Source of the DNA: Cycas panzhihuaensis
Taxonomy: Eukaryota; Cycadophyta
Length of the DNA: 64,000 bases
Direction: 5' to 3'
NCBI GenBank assembly: GCA_023213395.1
Contig: CM041465.1
Location: forward strand, 244,783,741-244,847,740
The stretch's first letter is position 1. Each line of letters opens with the position of its first letter. This document shows, piece by piece, positions 1 to 11,670 of this stretch. A program made the position numbers and the translations under genes. Below the pieces are notes generated by a model. That model saw only the letters and a program-made list of their open reading frames with translations. It did no database searches and was not told where the DNA came from.

Positions 1-700
1 GTTAAAAGAAATGATAATTAAAAACACCCATACAAAAAGAATAACAATAATTATATAAAAAAAATCTTCACATTGAATTTTAAAAAAATATTTACAACTC
101 AAACTCACCAAAATAAATTTAATAATTTCTTTCAAAAAAATTAAATTAAATGTTAAATGTTAAAAAATGAATCAATTTTAAATTTGTCAAACATTTATCA
201 TCTTCTCATTTTGTTCACCCCTTGAAACATTCTTTACACTCCATTCAATTCCCTTTAAACTCACCAAAATAAATTTAGTAAGTCCCTTTGTTTAATACAA
301 CTAAACTTCATATTAAACATCCTTAACCCTTTTTCTTCTTCCTCAAAATAAAATTCTTTTTTTATATTTATATTAAAAAACATACCTTTATTTATCATAA
401 TCATCTCCCTTAATTTTAATTTTATTTTTTATTCAATCAAGTCACCATATAACAACCATATAACCTTTTCTACTAACCATTTGTCTAAAGCCAAACACAT
501 TAACCCACTCATTTTAACTAAACTTTTCACTAGTCCTTGCATATCCTTTTCCATTTTAACATTTTATATCAAATCACCTACATTTCTATTTTATTAAAAT
601 AAAATAATACAAAGCTATATCATATACAAATTATTAAATAAAAATTAATCATTAAATCCATTAAAAATTAAATAATATTATATCAATTATTTACCACAAA

Positions 701-760
701 TCTCTCTCTCTCTCTCTCGTGTTATGTGTGTGTACATGTGTTATGTGTGTGTACATGTGT
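701..760. repeat. (TC)9 microsatellite plus 19-bp tandem duplication
   Basis: A run of nine TC units is followed at once by two exact copies of a 19-bp unit (719-737 and 738-756) rich in TG steps, and then a partial third copy. This looks like simple-sequence slippage; no function is apparent. Confidence 0.9.
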
Positions 761-866
761 GCAATTTTAAAAAAGGGTTTATCTTTTAACTTACACTAAA
801 TAACATCTACCCAATGTTGAACACATTAGCATACACTAAATTATCTTCATTAATTTTTTTCATAGC

Positions 867-1217
867 AACATTAAACTCCACTAACTTGCACCAACTTCCA
901 TCCTAACTTCTCACATTTCACCACCCACATTTTTAAATATATAAAATAAAAAATAATCCACTCTAAAAAAATAATTTTATCTAATTTAACCTTTTTTTTT
1001 TAATTAACATTAACTCCACTAACTTACATGGACATCCACCCTAACTTTCCACATTTCACCACTCACTTTTTTATATATAAAATAAAAACTAAATCCATTA
1101 TATAAAAATCTAATTTAACATTTCACCACTTCCTTTTTTTTCTTTTATATATATATATATATAAAATAAAAACTATATCCATTATATTAAAAAAATTACT
1201 TAATCTAATTTAATTAT
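867..1217. repeat. Degenerate tandem repeat, period about 139 bp
   Basis: Two diverged units (about 867-1005 and 1006-1130) share the block 'ctccactaactt' and the block 'cacatttcaccac', followed by an AT-rich tail with 'tctaatttaac'. A partial third unit runs to about 1217. The copies have drifted well apart, so the duplication is old. It could be part of an unrecognised LTR or satellite. Confidence 0.65.
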
Positions 1218-1325
1218 AAAAGATGTTATTTTAAAAAAACCACCATAATTACTTTTCATAAATGTGCCACATAAAATACTTGATAATATATATACTCCCC
1301 CTTCTCTCATCTCTCACATTCCCAT

Positions 1326-1519
1326 GAATCACTTAGCACTTTCTTACATAACTACAATTGAATGAAAAATGAAAAATTACACATTCAACAACATTTAACT
1401 AAAAACACTCAAATCGTGTCCTGAATCACTTAGCACTTTCTTACATAACAACAATTGAAAAACGAAACATTCAACCACATTTATTCGTGCATAATCAACT
1501 AAAACTACTTAAATCATGT
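1326..1519. repeat. Direct repeat, two units of about 97 bp
   Basis: The block 'gaatcacttagcactttctt' occurs at 1326 and again at 1423, 97 bp later. The following sequence (acaattga, cattcaac, caactaaaa, aaatc) is also repeated with small differences. No coding potential. Confidence 0.75.
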
Positions 1520-2060
1520 ATTTGCATCATTTCTCTCTTTTAATCCATTTCAAATCCTCTCCCTTTTTAACCCAAACAGCACAAATCCCGCCATTTCTCT
1601 CGTCATTTACCCCTATCCACCCTTTAAATGCCCTCCCTTTTTTTTTCTTTTTTTGTTTTTTTTTTTTTTTTTTTTGTCCTTTTTCTTCGGTTGCTTTTCC
1701 GCGCTTCAACCATCGATATTCCTCGTTTAGGTTGTTGCATTTACACACGCTTCCTTAACCCAGAGTCCCGACGCTTTGACCCTGGGTTAACTCAAATTGC
1801 AACCACGCCACTTCGGCTTCAATGCTTCTAAATAATCTTCTCACCTTTACGCAGAGAAGCCCCAAGCCATAGCCAGGTGAATATCACATCACATACTCCA
1901 CATCATCTTAACAAAACATAAAATAAAGATATAAATGCAAACAAACAATCCTCACTGACGAGGAATATATAAATATCCTTCCATATTCCCGACATTTCCA
2001 AAATTAAAAAATTATTTATAAGAAAAAAAAAAAAAAGGAGACCTCGCGGTCTTGGTTTCT

Positions 2061-2081
2061 ACAGCGCTCCCCCCGCGCTGT
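2061..2081. other. Perfect 7-bp inverted repeat downstream of the heat-shock gene
   Basis: ACAGCGC at 2061-2067 and GCGCTGT at 2075-2081 are perfect inverted repeats separated by seven bases. The repeat lies 44-64 bp past the stop codon of the minus-strand heat-shock gene, so a GC-rich hairpin could form in its 3' untranslated region. On the gene strand a long T run and an AATAAT-like signal follow around 2010-2035. A regulatory role is inference only. Confidence 0.5.
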
Positions 2082-2124
2082 CGTTCGAGTAACATCAGTC
2101 TAATGACACAATCTCGTTCATTCT

Positions 2125-2687
2125 CTAACTAACAGAAACCTCAATCGTCTTGGACTTCACCATGGGTGGGATCTTTGGCACGCTAACCGTCAAAACACCG
2201 TCAACACAGCTACCAGAAATACCATCTACATTGGCGTCTCCCGGCAAAGAGAATTTCCTCACAAATTTGGGATTCGCCCTCCTTTCCATGCGAACATATT
2301 TGCACTCCTCCTCGTTCTCCTCGCGCTTCCTTTTCCCCGCACTCTTGATGACCAGAACCTTGTCCTCCTCCACCTGAACCTGCAAAGTTCTCACAGGTTA
2401 AACCTCCAAAACCTAAACGCCCGTAAAGTGCTCCCTTAACAAGATTTATTGCCGTCAATTACCTGAATGTCGGACTTGCTAAGCCCCGGAACGTCCGCGT
2501 AGAATATGTACTCCTTTGACGTTTCTTTAACGTCCACCGGCACACTTCCCTTAGCGTCCGGTTGGCCATACGACCGTGGGGGGGAAGGATTCACCGCCTT
2601 CTCCAACTCTTCGGGGAAGTGGAGAAGCTGGTTAACGGTGGCAATGATATGACCGTCCTCCAGGGCGTGCTCCAAAATCCCCATCAT
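2125..2687 (-). CDS. Class II cytosolic small heat-shock protein (two exons)
   Basis: ATP-independent chaperone that holds heat-unfolded proteins in the cytosol. Joining 2687-2463 to 2379-2125 gives 159 residues, the usual length for plant class II small heat-shock proteins. The alpha-crystallin domain begins near residue 50 (VPVDVKET, then FYADVPGL) and ends with GVLTVSVPK near residue 141. The C-terminal tail carries IEV, a form of the I-x-I motif used for oligomer assembly. The class II hallmark KYVRMERR and a Lys/Arg/Glu-rich linker are present. The intron is phase 0 and the frame is intact. I take the first ATG of a Met-Met pair at 2687 as start. The frame is open a further ten codons upstream but has no ATG there before a stop. 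The residues just before the Met pair (KFRR) resemble the family N-terminus, so an upstream coding exon cannot be excluded. This is the only apparently functional gene in the window. Confidence 0.9.
2380..2462 (-). other. 83-bp intron in the small heat-shock gene
   Basis: On the minus strand the donor is CAG|GT at 2463/2462 and the acceptor TTTGCAG at 2380. Removing it joins SDIQ to VQVEED in frame, which restores the beta-strand block expected in the class II alpha-crystallin domain. Translating through it instead gives a stop after a few residues. Confidence 0.9.
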
Positions 2688-3007
2688 TCTTCGAAACTTC
2701 TGTGTCAATAAGTCCACGAAAAGAGCTCAGGCCATACACGACATAAATCCTCCAAAAACGCATCCATTCAAACCGCATCTACAGACATTATTAAACTTTC
2801 AAATAAATAAATAATTTCACAAGCAACGCATACCTTACTAATTTATTTCCTTTGCTGCCGCCGAGGCAGGGAGGCTACCCAACTTGCAGATGATGTATGG
2901 TAAACCCTCAAGCTAAGCTCTCCAAACCAAATTTAAAAAACTTAAAAGGGCTCGTCCCCTTACTAAATCGTATGGATTGAAACGTGGTAGATTTGTAATG
3001 GCGAGTC

Positions 3008-3020
3008 GAAAATTCCAGAA
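3008..3020 (-). promoter_or_regulatory. Heat-shock element, proximal, trimeric
   Basis: Reads GAAaaTTCcaGAA: three perfect, alternately oriented nGAAn units, the binding site of a heat-shock factor trimer. It lies about 320 bp upstream of the start codon on the promoter side. A TTTTAAA-like stretch near 2930-2945, 60-80 bp downstream of it, is a weak TATA candidate. If so, the 5' leader is over 200 nt and may contain an intron (donor-like AAG|GTATGC near 2835). Confidence 0.8.
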
Positions 3021-3022
3021 GC

Positions 3023-3059
3023 AGAGAGAGAGAGAGAGAGAGAGAAGGGGGGGGGGGGG
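3023..3059 (-). repeat. (GA)n tract followed by a run of 13 G, between two heat-shock elements
   Basis: About eleven AG units (3023-3045) are followed by G13 (3047-3059). The tract fits exactly between the two heat-shock elements. GA tracts bind plant BBR/BPC proteins and, in flies, GAGA factor; whether it acts here is inference. Confidence 0.75.
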
Positions 3060-3061
3060 AT

Positions 3062-3074
3062 GAATATTCTGGAA
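3062..3074 (-). promoter_or_regulatory. Heat-shock element, distal, trimeric
   Basis: Reads GAAtaTTCtgGAA, again three perfect alternating nGAAn units, 54 bp from the proximal element (start to start). Two perfect trimeric sites so close together support strong heat induction of the gene at 2125-2687. Confidence 0.8.
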
Positions 3075-3179
3075 GCGCTCGGATATTTTCCGATGGCGCC
3101 TTAACGCGGATGCCTATGATTATAATAATCGAACTTTTAAAAATGGGTTCCGAGAGGAAGGTCACATTGGAAAGGGGGC

Positions 3180-5685
3180 CCAACTTAGCCGGTGATTACG
3201 CCTATTCTTAATGGTCTAGTTGTGTGGATGTTCACAATTGAAAGTAATTGGCTGCGAAAATTAACAAATGTACAATTTCCATTTTGAATTGCATGCCCCT
3301 CGAGATGCTCACATCTAATGGGAGGTATGATACGATTTTGGGGATCACTGAATTGTGAGTAACAAGTGGATCATGGTCATGAATATTTGAGCATCATTGA
3401 TGAGAATGCTTACAAGTTGATGCCATTCACATATTCACTCTATGAAACAAACTTGGAGCCATAAGGAGTACTTCAAAGAATCACTTTAACATCAATTGTC
3501 AATTACTTAGGCCTCTTTTATAAGGGAAAGATGGATTATAGCCATGAAGGTTTTGAAATTTTATGAGACCCCACAATACAAATGATTCTCATTTTATTAA
3601 ATTTGATAGGAAGGTAACCGATATGTTGGAACATATGCATCAGTTAAATAGCAAAGGGGAGGGACTTTTTGTTTTCTCTCAATGATTGTCAGTACTCTAC
3701 ATTGATCTTATCATGCGAGGAGTAAGTTAATTAGGCTTAATAAATGTTTTTTTTTTTTAACCATCAGAATATTATATTCAAACGTTTAATTACATATAAC
3801 ACCCACTCATGTAGCAAATGATTAGTACATGCTAGTATGCACAGATGGTAGGTGACCACAGATAACTTCATTGAGATGGGGCAAGGTTATGGAGATGAAT
3901 TCTTTCAAGGCCTTGGAAAATACTACTATCATCTTGACTCATACACACTTATTACTACTTTAAAAGATTAATTAAGGTCAACGTTCAACCTTATCATATC
4001 ACACCTAAAAATTTTCCTTTCTTGCCTAGAAAGAGAAAGATGGATGTAGGATCCCTTTATTTCATTACAATGAAAGAGGAGGTATACACTTTGTTCTTAT
4101 TATATGTTCACATGATATCCAACGATAATAAGCCCTAGCTTTAATTTCATATGACCATGTGAAAACATTTTTGTAGTTCTAGAACCAAATCTACCATTTA
4201 TGCCCTCTACATGGCTATTCTCAAGGGCATCACATTTCTAATGTCCACATTTATATTTAATAGGTGCATTAAAGCGCTTTCCAATTTTTTTGGAATTTAC
4301 TTTAGCCCTTAGATTAGGGAATTAAATGTAAAGGTGCACACTAGAAATTCCACTCCCTCTTGAAGTATCCTTGTATGGTATAATATTTGACACAATGATG
4401 ATTAATCATTTAAATTCTAGAAAGTTGAACATTCCCTAATATTTGAAGTATTAACCACTAATATTTAACATGCCATAACTCTTAGGAGTGTGCACCACCT
4501 ATGTACATTAATTATAAATTAAAATAGTAAAATTATAAATAAGAGTCCACCTTCCATAAAAATAAGAATCGTGTAAGTTGTGTTTCTCATATATTTAAGG
4601 CTTTGTTTCCCTATGCACACAGATAATCAATCATTAGTATTCATGACAAATATATGCACCTTTTATACTAAAAAAATATTCTAATAAAGGGGATATAAAA
4701 TGATGTTTCTTGGGATCTTTATATTTTCATCATAACTTTATAAAAATGTCATATTAAAGCTTTGTTAGCAATGTTTTATATGAGCACAAAGAAAGAATAA
4801 TAAATGTTATTAAAAAGTATGTGTAAATTATGTTATCGTAAACTACATACTAAAATATGTGGGAAACTTCAAATTAAAATAAGCATGACACTTGCTCAAT
4901 AGTATAGTGAAATGTGACATAAAGAGTTAATCACAAATAAAGGTGAGAAAGGGAAGGGAGCATACTTTTGGACTTTATTTTTTAAGGACCTCGCCTCTCC
5001 GATAATCGCACATGTGATTCAAGCTTCCAATCAAAGTTTAGAAGCACAAGCCTCTAATAAGAATTCATTCTTAAAGAGCTTTAGAGAGACTTGACAGTGA
5101 GATGTATATCTTTATATTATAATAAAAGGGTAATAACCAAGTTATTTAAACTATGGCATTTTAATGACAATAAATATATCATGATAACAATGTCTTTGTT
5201 GCCATGGTGTTCATGGGTTATATTATAGTTAACAATATTGTTATAGTTGTAGGAAGTAATTCAATTACTATATTGATCTTACTAACCTAGAAACAAATGT
5301 TAAGGGTTTCTTAGGTAAGAGGAAGATGAGTTCTCAATATTTAAGGCCCTAAGGAGTTGTGTCGCTTTGTTCGTAAAAATAACAAAATGGTTCTAAGGTT
5401 CAACCTTCACACATAATAACATAATCTATAATCAATATATTTTACATATTTTCTTTTTCTTCCTTTGCCTCTATAATTTTCTCCTTAAGAATAGTATATT
5501 TCATTAAGAAAAATGGAGTCTAATAAATATCTATGGCTCTTTTTAACATAATGAAAGAGTGATATTATGGAAAATTTTAACATAATATATAATTGGTAAA
5601 CACTAAGGATAAGAAAGAAGTCATAGTAAGATAGGATTATAACTTTATGGAAACCTTATATTCTACCTTAAAAAGAAATATGAAA
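3180..5685. other. No gene recognised
   Basis: AT-rich DNA without a protein-like frame, LTR pair or RNA gene that I can recognise. It lies between the heat-shock promoter and the left target duplication of the first gypsy element, and may contain unrecognisably old repeats. Confidence 0.5.
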
Positions 5686-6461
5686 GGACCTACAATAATG
5701 CAATACCCTAATGGTGTAAAATAATAAAGAAAATTATCTTCTCTTTTTCTTTTCTAACACTATAGATACTACCTTCTCAAGACTACCTAAGCTCAATCAC
5801 CAAAGTAATAACAATAACAATAATACACAATGAACCATAAGACTAGTAAGTCTAGATCACGCTATGTAATTCTAGTGTGCATTGACTTTACTCTTTATAG
5901 TAGGATTAAAACATATAACCCAAGTATAAATTTCCACATATGTAATATAAAATTAATATTTATTTCATGACACTTTTATAATATTTGCACAAGATTAAGA
6001 TAGAATGAACTTATCTTTAAGTGAAAATTTCGGATTACTTAGAGGTATTCATTGTGCAACCATTCAAAAACTCTATATAAGAATCTACCCCTAAGTTAAG
6101 ACACACGATATGAATGTTAGGGTGCTTCCTTCTAAGTCTTCACTAATAAGCCGACTCCTAATTCAATATTTTAAATCAACCAACCCATTGCTATCAAATA
6201 GACTATCGCTTAATATAAAATCTCCAAGGCTCATTTAATAGTATCACACCACATCTAGCTTCTTCTTGTACTAACATGTTAAGACTAAAATATTAGCAAC
6301 TCATACCCATAGGTCCTAGACCAAATCATTAGTGCATGGTTCTAGACCAAGCCATCAATATGTAGGATTGACGCAGGGTTTAAGACTGAGTCATTATTAC
6401 AAGCCATAAAACATATATTTCCTTACCATGGAAAAATTTCCTACATATTAACCATGGGAAC

Positions 6462-6841
6462 TATTGGAAATATAAGTGAATTAGAGTAAAAAATAATAAG
6501 TAAATAAGAGCAAATGACTTGATCACAATTATACAACAATTTATAAGAAATAATCTTACATTATATCATAAATAAATATAATAGCTCTGAGTATCTACTC
6601 TTCTTGCATCAAATAATTAATTTAATCAATTGATTAGAGTAAGATCACTCCGCCCCTAATAATAATAGTGTGAGTAAAGAATAAAGCAGTAAAACAAGAA
6701 AACATCAAGATACATCTTATGCATGATCTTGCATATGAGAGAATAAATATAAAAATATAACTCTTGAGAGAACCTATCTAATGTGGCTCATTAGTTAATT
6801 TAAAGAAAAGAATGAGTAAGAATTAGACATTATTTTTAACG
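6462..6841 (-). repeat. 3' LTR of the copia element
   Basis: About 380 bp, alignable along its length with 11671-12027 (shared blocks 'ttataagaaataatctt', 'aattaatttaatcaa', 'atataactctt'). The expected terminal TG at its minus-strand start is altered (taacg in place of taaca on the plus strand). The adjoining minus-strand ATAAGAGGG at 6842-6850 is the polypurine tract. Confidence 0.88.
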
Positions 6842-6929
6842 CCCTCTTATAATGTATGATTCATTATTTATTATAAATAAAAGAGTTATAAGCCTCTCAA
6901 AATTCTCATGACTTAATGCCTAAGTGAGA

Positions 6930-7480
6930 GTATCAATAAGTTTATCCTCTATTAAATAATAAACCAACTTAAATACTCAGCATTATACCTACCTCTAAAT
7001 GGAGTGATGATGAACTTCCACGTGCTTTATCTTAACGTGGAATATTAGATTCTTCAAAAGTCAGATTGCATTATGATTATCATAAAATAATAGTATAGGA
7101 TCATCCTGTAGAAGTTCAAAGTGACCAAGTAGCCTCCTTAGCCAAATTTCTTCATAAATAGCTATAATTATTGTCTTATACTCTACTTCTATGGAAGATA
7201 ATGAGACTATAACTTGTTTCTTTCTACCCTAAGAAACCATACAAGAATTAGATACAAATACATCTCTTACCCAATTCAAGTCTATATAGTAATATAGTAT
7301 GAACTCATTAGCTCTAGAAAATAAGAGTCCAAATCTAATAATGCCCTTAACATACCTCAGTATGTGTTTTGTTGCATTATAATGAGAGATGGATGGAACA
7401 CTCATAAATTAAGTTATAACACCAATAGTATAACTAATACTAGACTTAGTGTTAGTAAGGTGGATGAGACTACCCATTAG
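6930..7480 (-). pseudogene. Copia RNase H domain, decayed
   Basis: Minus-strand translation with interruptions gives blocks characteristic of the copia RNase H: YQRLVGSLIHLT, HYNATKHILRYVKG, KKQVIVSLSSIEVEY and KHVEVHHHSI. It follows RT and ends near the PPT, as expected. Several stops and frame changes make it non-functional. Confidence 0.85.
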
Positions 7481-7715
7481 TTACCTATACAAGTACCATC
7501 AATAGTCTCATCATCAGCTTCCTTAGTCAATTTGAAGCCTATTTCTATGGGAGTTAGAAATTGGCTTTAAATCTTCTATATGGAAACATCTCAATAAACT
7601 ATATGTATACTTGGACTAAGAAATAAAAATGATATTACCTTTATATTAAAATTCTATACTAAGAGTTGTGAGACAACCATAACAGAATTAGTATCTACTT
7701 ATATTACTTTTGAAT

Positions 7716-8300
7716 TTATAATTTAATGATGTTCATTTTTACCTTAAAAAAAAAATCCATACCAAGATAGTAATGCAAAAGGCTAAGATTAGACATCTCA
7801 AAATCTTTAAAAAGATGCTTCTTAAGAAAGTTGATTTGAGAAGTGTTACTACTTATAATAATGAGATCATCAATATAGAGACTTATAATAAGTATCTCAT
7901 AATCCTCGTGTTTTATATATAATTTGTTATCAGATTTATATCTAGAAAACATAAAAGAGATGAAGTAATTATCAATGTAGAAATACCATCACCTTGGTGC
8001 CTACTTATGCCATATAAGATTTTCTTCAACCTACATATAAGATGCTCTTTACTAACCTACAAAAAACCTTTAAGATACTGCATATAGACCTCCTCATCAA
8101 GAATGTCGTGAAGGAAATCACTCTTAACATCTATTTGGTGGAGTTCCTAATCAAAATGAGATGCAAGATTCACAAGTATTTGGATGGTAGTCATTTTGGC
8201 TACAAGTATAAAAGTCTCTTCAAAATCTACACCTTTTGTTTGCACATATCCCTTTGTTATAAGTTGAACCTTATATTTATTAATAGTACTATCAAATCAA
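7716..8300 (-). pseudogene. Copia reverse transcriptase, decayed
   Basis: The C-terminal half is an open frame of 78 residues (7952-7716) with the catalytic box SLYIDDLII; both aspartates are intact (codons at 7866-7871). The end reads FEMSNLSLLHYYLGMDF, the usual copia block. Upstream, in other frames, are VDFEETF, LHQIDVKSDFLH, EEVYMQ and CRLKKILYG. It is the only RT remnant in the window that keeps both active-site aspartates, but stops lie on both sides. Confidence 0.9.
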
Positions 8301-8899
8301 TACTTTACTTTATATACCTACTTGTAACCAATAGCTTTCTCATTTGATAGAAGTTCAACAAGATTCTATATGTCATTTTCAAGAATGAAGTCATACTCCT
8401 CTTGCATAACTAACTACTAATGAGATGTATCCTTAACTTCAATAAATGACTCAGGCTCATCACTATTTAAGACATTTGATATCAAGGCATAATTGACCTT
8501 TTTATGTATTTAAACACTTGCAATAGTATTCATGTCACCAACCTTAAAGTCTTTAAGTATAGCACTTGGATAACTTTTTAAGATGAAAGGAGAAAGATGG
8601 AGCATCTATAGGAATTTCATCACTCTCTTTGACCTTTTTATTAGTTTCATTCTTTACTTCTTTAATATCAACATTTACAATAGGAATAATTCCCTCATTA
8701 AACTTATCAAACAAAACATCCATATTTATTATGATCTTTTTCTCTAAGGGATCTCAAAGCCTATATGCTTTAGATGACTCATTATACTTAATAAGAATAC
8801 ACTTATGAATTTTGTCATCAAGCTTTTATCTATAAAAGTAGTACATCCAAATACTCAAAGATTACAAAGGAGAGTTTTCTGCTTGTCTAAGCTTCTTTA

Positions 8900-9450
8900 G
8901 GAGTTATGTTTTGAATAGTTATAATTGGAGTTCTATTTAAAATATATATAGTTATATTCATAACTTATCCCAAAAAACCATTTAAGATATTTTTGGCTTT
9001 AAGCATATATATAACCACCTCAACAATGGTATAATGTTTTCTTTCAAATACATCATTTTGTTATGGTATATAAGATGATGTAAATTATCATTGAATGCTA
9101 TGATCTTATAGAAAGGTGTGAATTTAGTTGGTAAGTATTCACCTTTGTTGTCACTACTCTTCACTTTGATCTTCCTTTCAAAGAAGTTTTCTACCCCAGT
9201 CTTGAACTCTTGAACTTTATAAATGCTTCTAACTTATTCTTTAGAAGGTAGACCCAAGTCCTCCTTTTTAAGTTATCAATGTTATGAAGTACTTTGTGCT
9301 TCCAAGTGAAATTAGTATAATTGGTTAATATAAGTCATATTGTGCCAACTCTAATTTATCCTTAGACTACCATTTAGACTTGACAAATTTCTCCCTATGT
9401 TGCTTTCCTACTATACATACACTGCAAATTTTATCACACTTCTAAATTAG
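8900..9450 (-). pseudogene. Copia integrase core, decayed
   Basis: The minus frame 9164-8982 begins with KSSDNKGEYLPTKF, matching the second catalytic Asp region of copia integrase (SDNGGEY type), and continues with FYKIIAFNDNLHH. Upstream in other frames are further core blocks, such as SIYKVQEFKTGVENFF. Several stops. Confidence 0.8.
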
Positions 9451-9606
9451 AGGCAGGTAATGTAGTATTTTTAACTAATTCAATAATTGAAGACTATAAT
9501 AGTTTAAATGACTAAAGTAGTCATGCCATAAAGTATCAAATGTGGTTGTAACAAAACCATACTTAGGTGTACTAAAGAATTTATATTATCCATTCTCTTT
9601 AGTTCC

Positions 9607-9792
9607 TTAAATAATTATAAAATCACCATCGTTTATCATATACTTGATGGTGTCGAACTTAACCTTTAATTTTAGTTTAGCCACATGGCTTACAAAAAGT
9701 AAATTATGCTTAAAATATGATACATAAAGCACATTAGAGATCTTAAACTTATGGCCGAGTTGATTGAGAATAATTGAATCTTGATTGACCAC
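9607..9792 (-). pseudogene. Copia protease/pre-integrase region fragment
   Basis: A 61-residue frame with VLYVSYFKHNLLFVSHV, the block that follows the protease and precedes the integrase zinc finger in copia polyproteins. The protease active-site triad is not clearly readable further upstream. Confidence 0.75.
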
Positions 9793-9999
9793 TTTATGTT
9801 GACTATCGTCACCTAGAACAATGCTTTGATTATAACCTTCCTTGAGTTCATTGAACCATTCTTTATGAAAAGTAATATATTTTCAGACATTTAAATCAAT
9901 GTACTAAGTATCATTTGTGTAAGAAATAACACCAAACACATATACTTTCTTATCATTTATATATAGAGTAGTAATTTACCAACTTTATTTTTATTTACT

Positions 10000-10710
10000 T
10001 TCTTCTTCAAATGATTATTTTCATAATGACCTTTTGTATTATAATAAGTATATGCGACATCTTTTTTAGGCTCGTTGTAGAATTCATTTGCATTGTGAGA
10101 AGGTGGCTAAGTTTATTTAGGAGTATTTATCTAAAGCTTCTTCTTAAATTAAGAATGTAACGATATACTACTACTACTACTACTACTAATGTAACCTCCT
10201 ACGCATTGTTCCTCATGTAAGAGAAGTCTAACTAACTCCTCAAAAGTAAGAGGTTATGCTCTCTCAACTAGATACAAATTGGTTGCAAAAATATGATAGC
10301 CTTCATATAAGCTATTAAGTATAATGCTACATATCTTATATTTCCTCACATATTATAATTAACTAATCTCTTATCTCCTTTAATTTCTATAAATGCATGG
10401 GCATAAAGTTGTCTACAATCATTTTACATGAATAAAGCATGTTTATTAAGTATGATACTCTTATCTCATTCTCGATCTCACACATTTCTTATAGAGTCTA
10501 CCATGCATATTTTGGTAAAGTCTTATCTTGAAGATATGTAATGAGATTATCAATAATAAAAAGACTAATGATTATTAATACTTCTTTACCATTATCCTCC
10601 TAATCTTTAACATCCTTAGTTATCACAGTTGAGGTAGATGGAGTAAATATGGTTGTGACTTGAATGGAGGCTATGATTGTCTTTGGTTCCTTACCTTTAA
10701 CAAGTTTCAT
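10000..10710 (-). pseudogene. Copia gag, decayed
   Basis: From a Met codon at 10710 (MKLVKGKEPK) the minus strand reads a copia-type gag with stops: blocks like KMIVDNFMPMH and an arm resembling the gag capsid fold. Near 10035 there is a degenerate zinc-knuckle YYNTKGHYEN whose first cysteines are gone. A (CTA)n run at 10170-10187 lies inside. Position next to the 5' LTR and PBS supports the call. Confidence 0.7.
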
Positions 10711-11658
10711 TTATTTCTTAAGGGCCAAATTATTAGAATTTTTAAATTACATAATTCTTATCATTAAGCTTGTATGCATCTAGTACAATTGATAATGTTA
10801 AAACTAAACATTATAAGAAAAAATACATATGACCAAGATTGTAAGTGTGAGTTTATAAAGTAACTTAGTGGTTGTAAGTCTCATTATAATTCTTTATCCT
10901 TTAAAATAAAAAGTACAAAAAAATAAGGAAGTTAGAATAAAAATCATTGAAAATAGGCTTCAAATAATAAAGTTATAATGTTTAGCTCTTTTCTAGAGTC
11001 TTAAAGCTTTACTGTATGTGACTAACATCTAAGAATAAAAGGTGTGAACTTCAAATAGATTATAAATCATTTAAATTTCTTTGAAACATTAGATAAAATA
11101 AAAATAAAAAGGATTTCACAAACTTGTGTTGAAATTTTTATGGATTTTTCAACACTATTGCCATTTAGATATCATTTGTACAACTTTGTGGAGCTTAATT
11201 GAATATTTTTAAGTAAATTTTAATGTATGATAGTCAAATCAAATTGATATCTACTTGATCCAAGTAGTTATAGAGGAAATCAACAAAAAACTAAGCTAAA
11301 ATATGTTATTTAAGAGCAAGAGATAGGGTTTTGGAGGCTATCCTAATTTTCAACATTTTGAGGCAGTTATACACTAAAAGATCTCATTCTAAAGGAAAAA
11401 ATGAATGCCATATGGATCTTAGACTTGTTAGAAATAAACCCATGAGTAAGAAACCAACAAAAATAAAGGATTTAAAGTGACCAATAGGGCCAAAGATGCT
11501 CCTACAATAGAATTGATACCCTTTTCACTGATAAATCTTTTGTAGGCTACTGTAGAGACTACAAAAATAAGTAATAATAATATCCATAACTAAAATATCA
11601 AGCTCATAGGCAGAAATGAATGCTAAGTCTTAGAAATTTCCTATTAAATAAATTATAG

Positions 11659-11670
11659 CCTCTTATACCA
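11659..11670 (-). other. Primer binding site of the copia element
   Basis: Minus strand TGGTATAAGAGG directly abuts the 5' LTR. It matches the initiator-Met tRNA complement TGGTATCAGAGC except at two positions. Confidence 0.85.

Larger units (their letters stand above)
1..1990. other. AT-rich intergenic DNA, no gene seen
   Basis: No open frame here resembles a protein. Short frames around 1516-1831 are read through homopyrimidine DNA and a long T run near 1650-1675. The stretch holds microsatellites and degenerate direct repeats, listed separately, and lies downstream of the heat-shock gene. I see no LTR ends or transposon protein remnants in it. Confidence 0.6.

Noticed and set aside
2436-2717. 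Start of the heat-shock protein at 2717
   Set aside because: The codon there is GTG, not ATG; the first ATG in frame is at 2687.
8042-8347. 101-codon plus-strand frame
   Set aside because: Opposite strand of the copia RT domain, whose blocks are readable on the minus strand.
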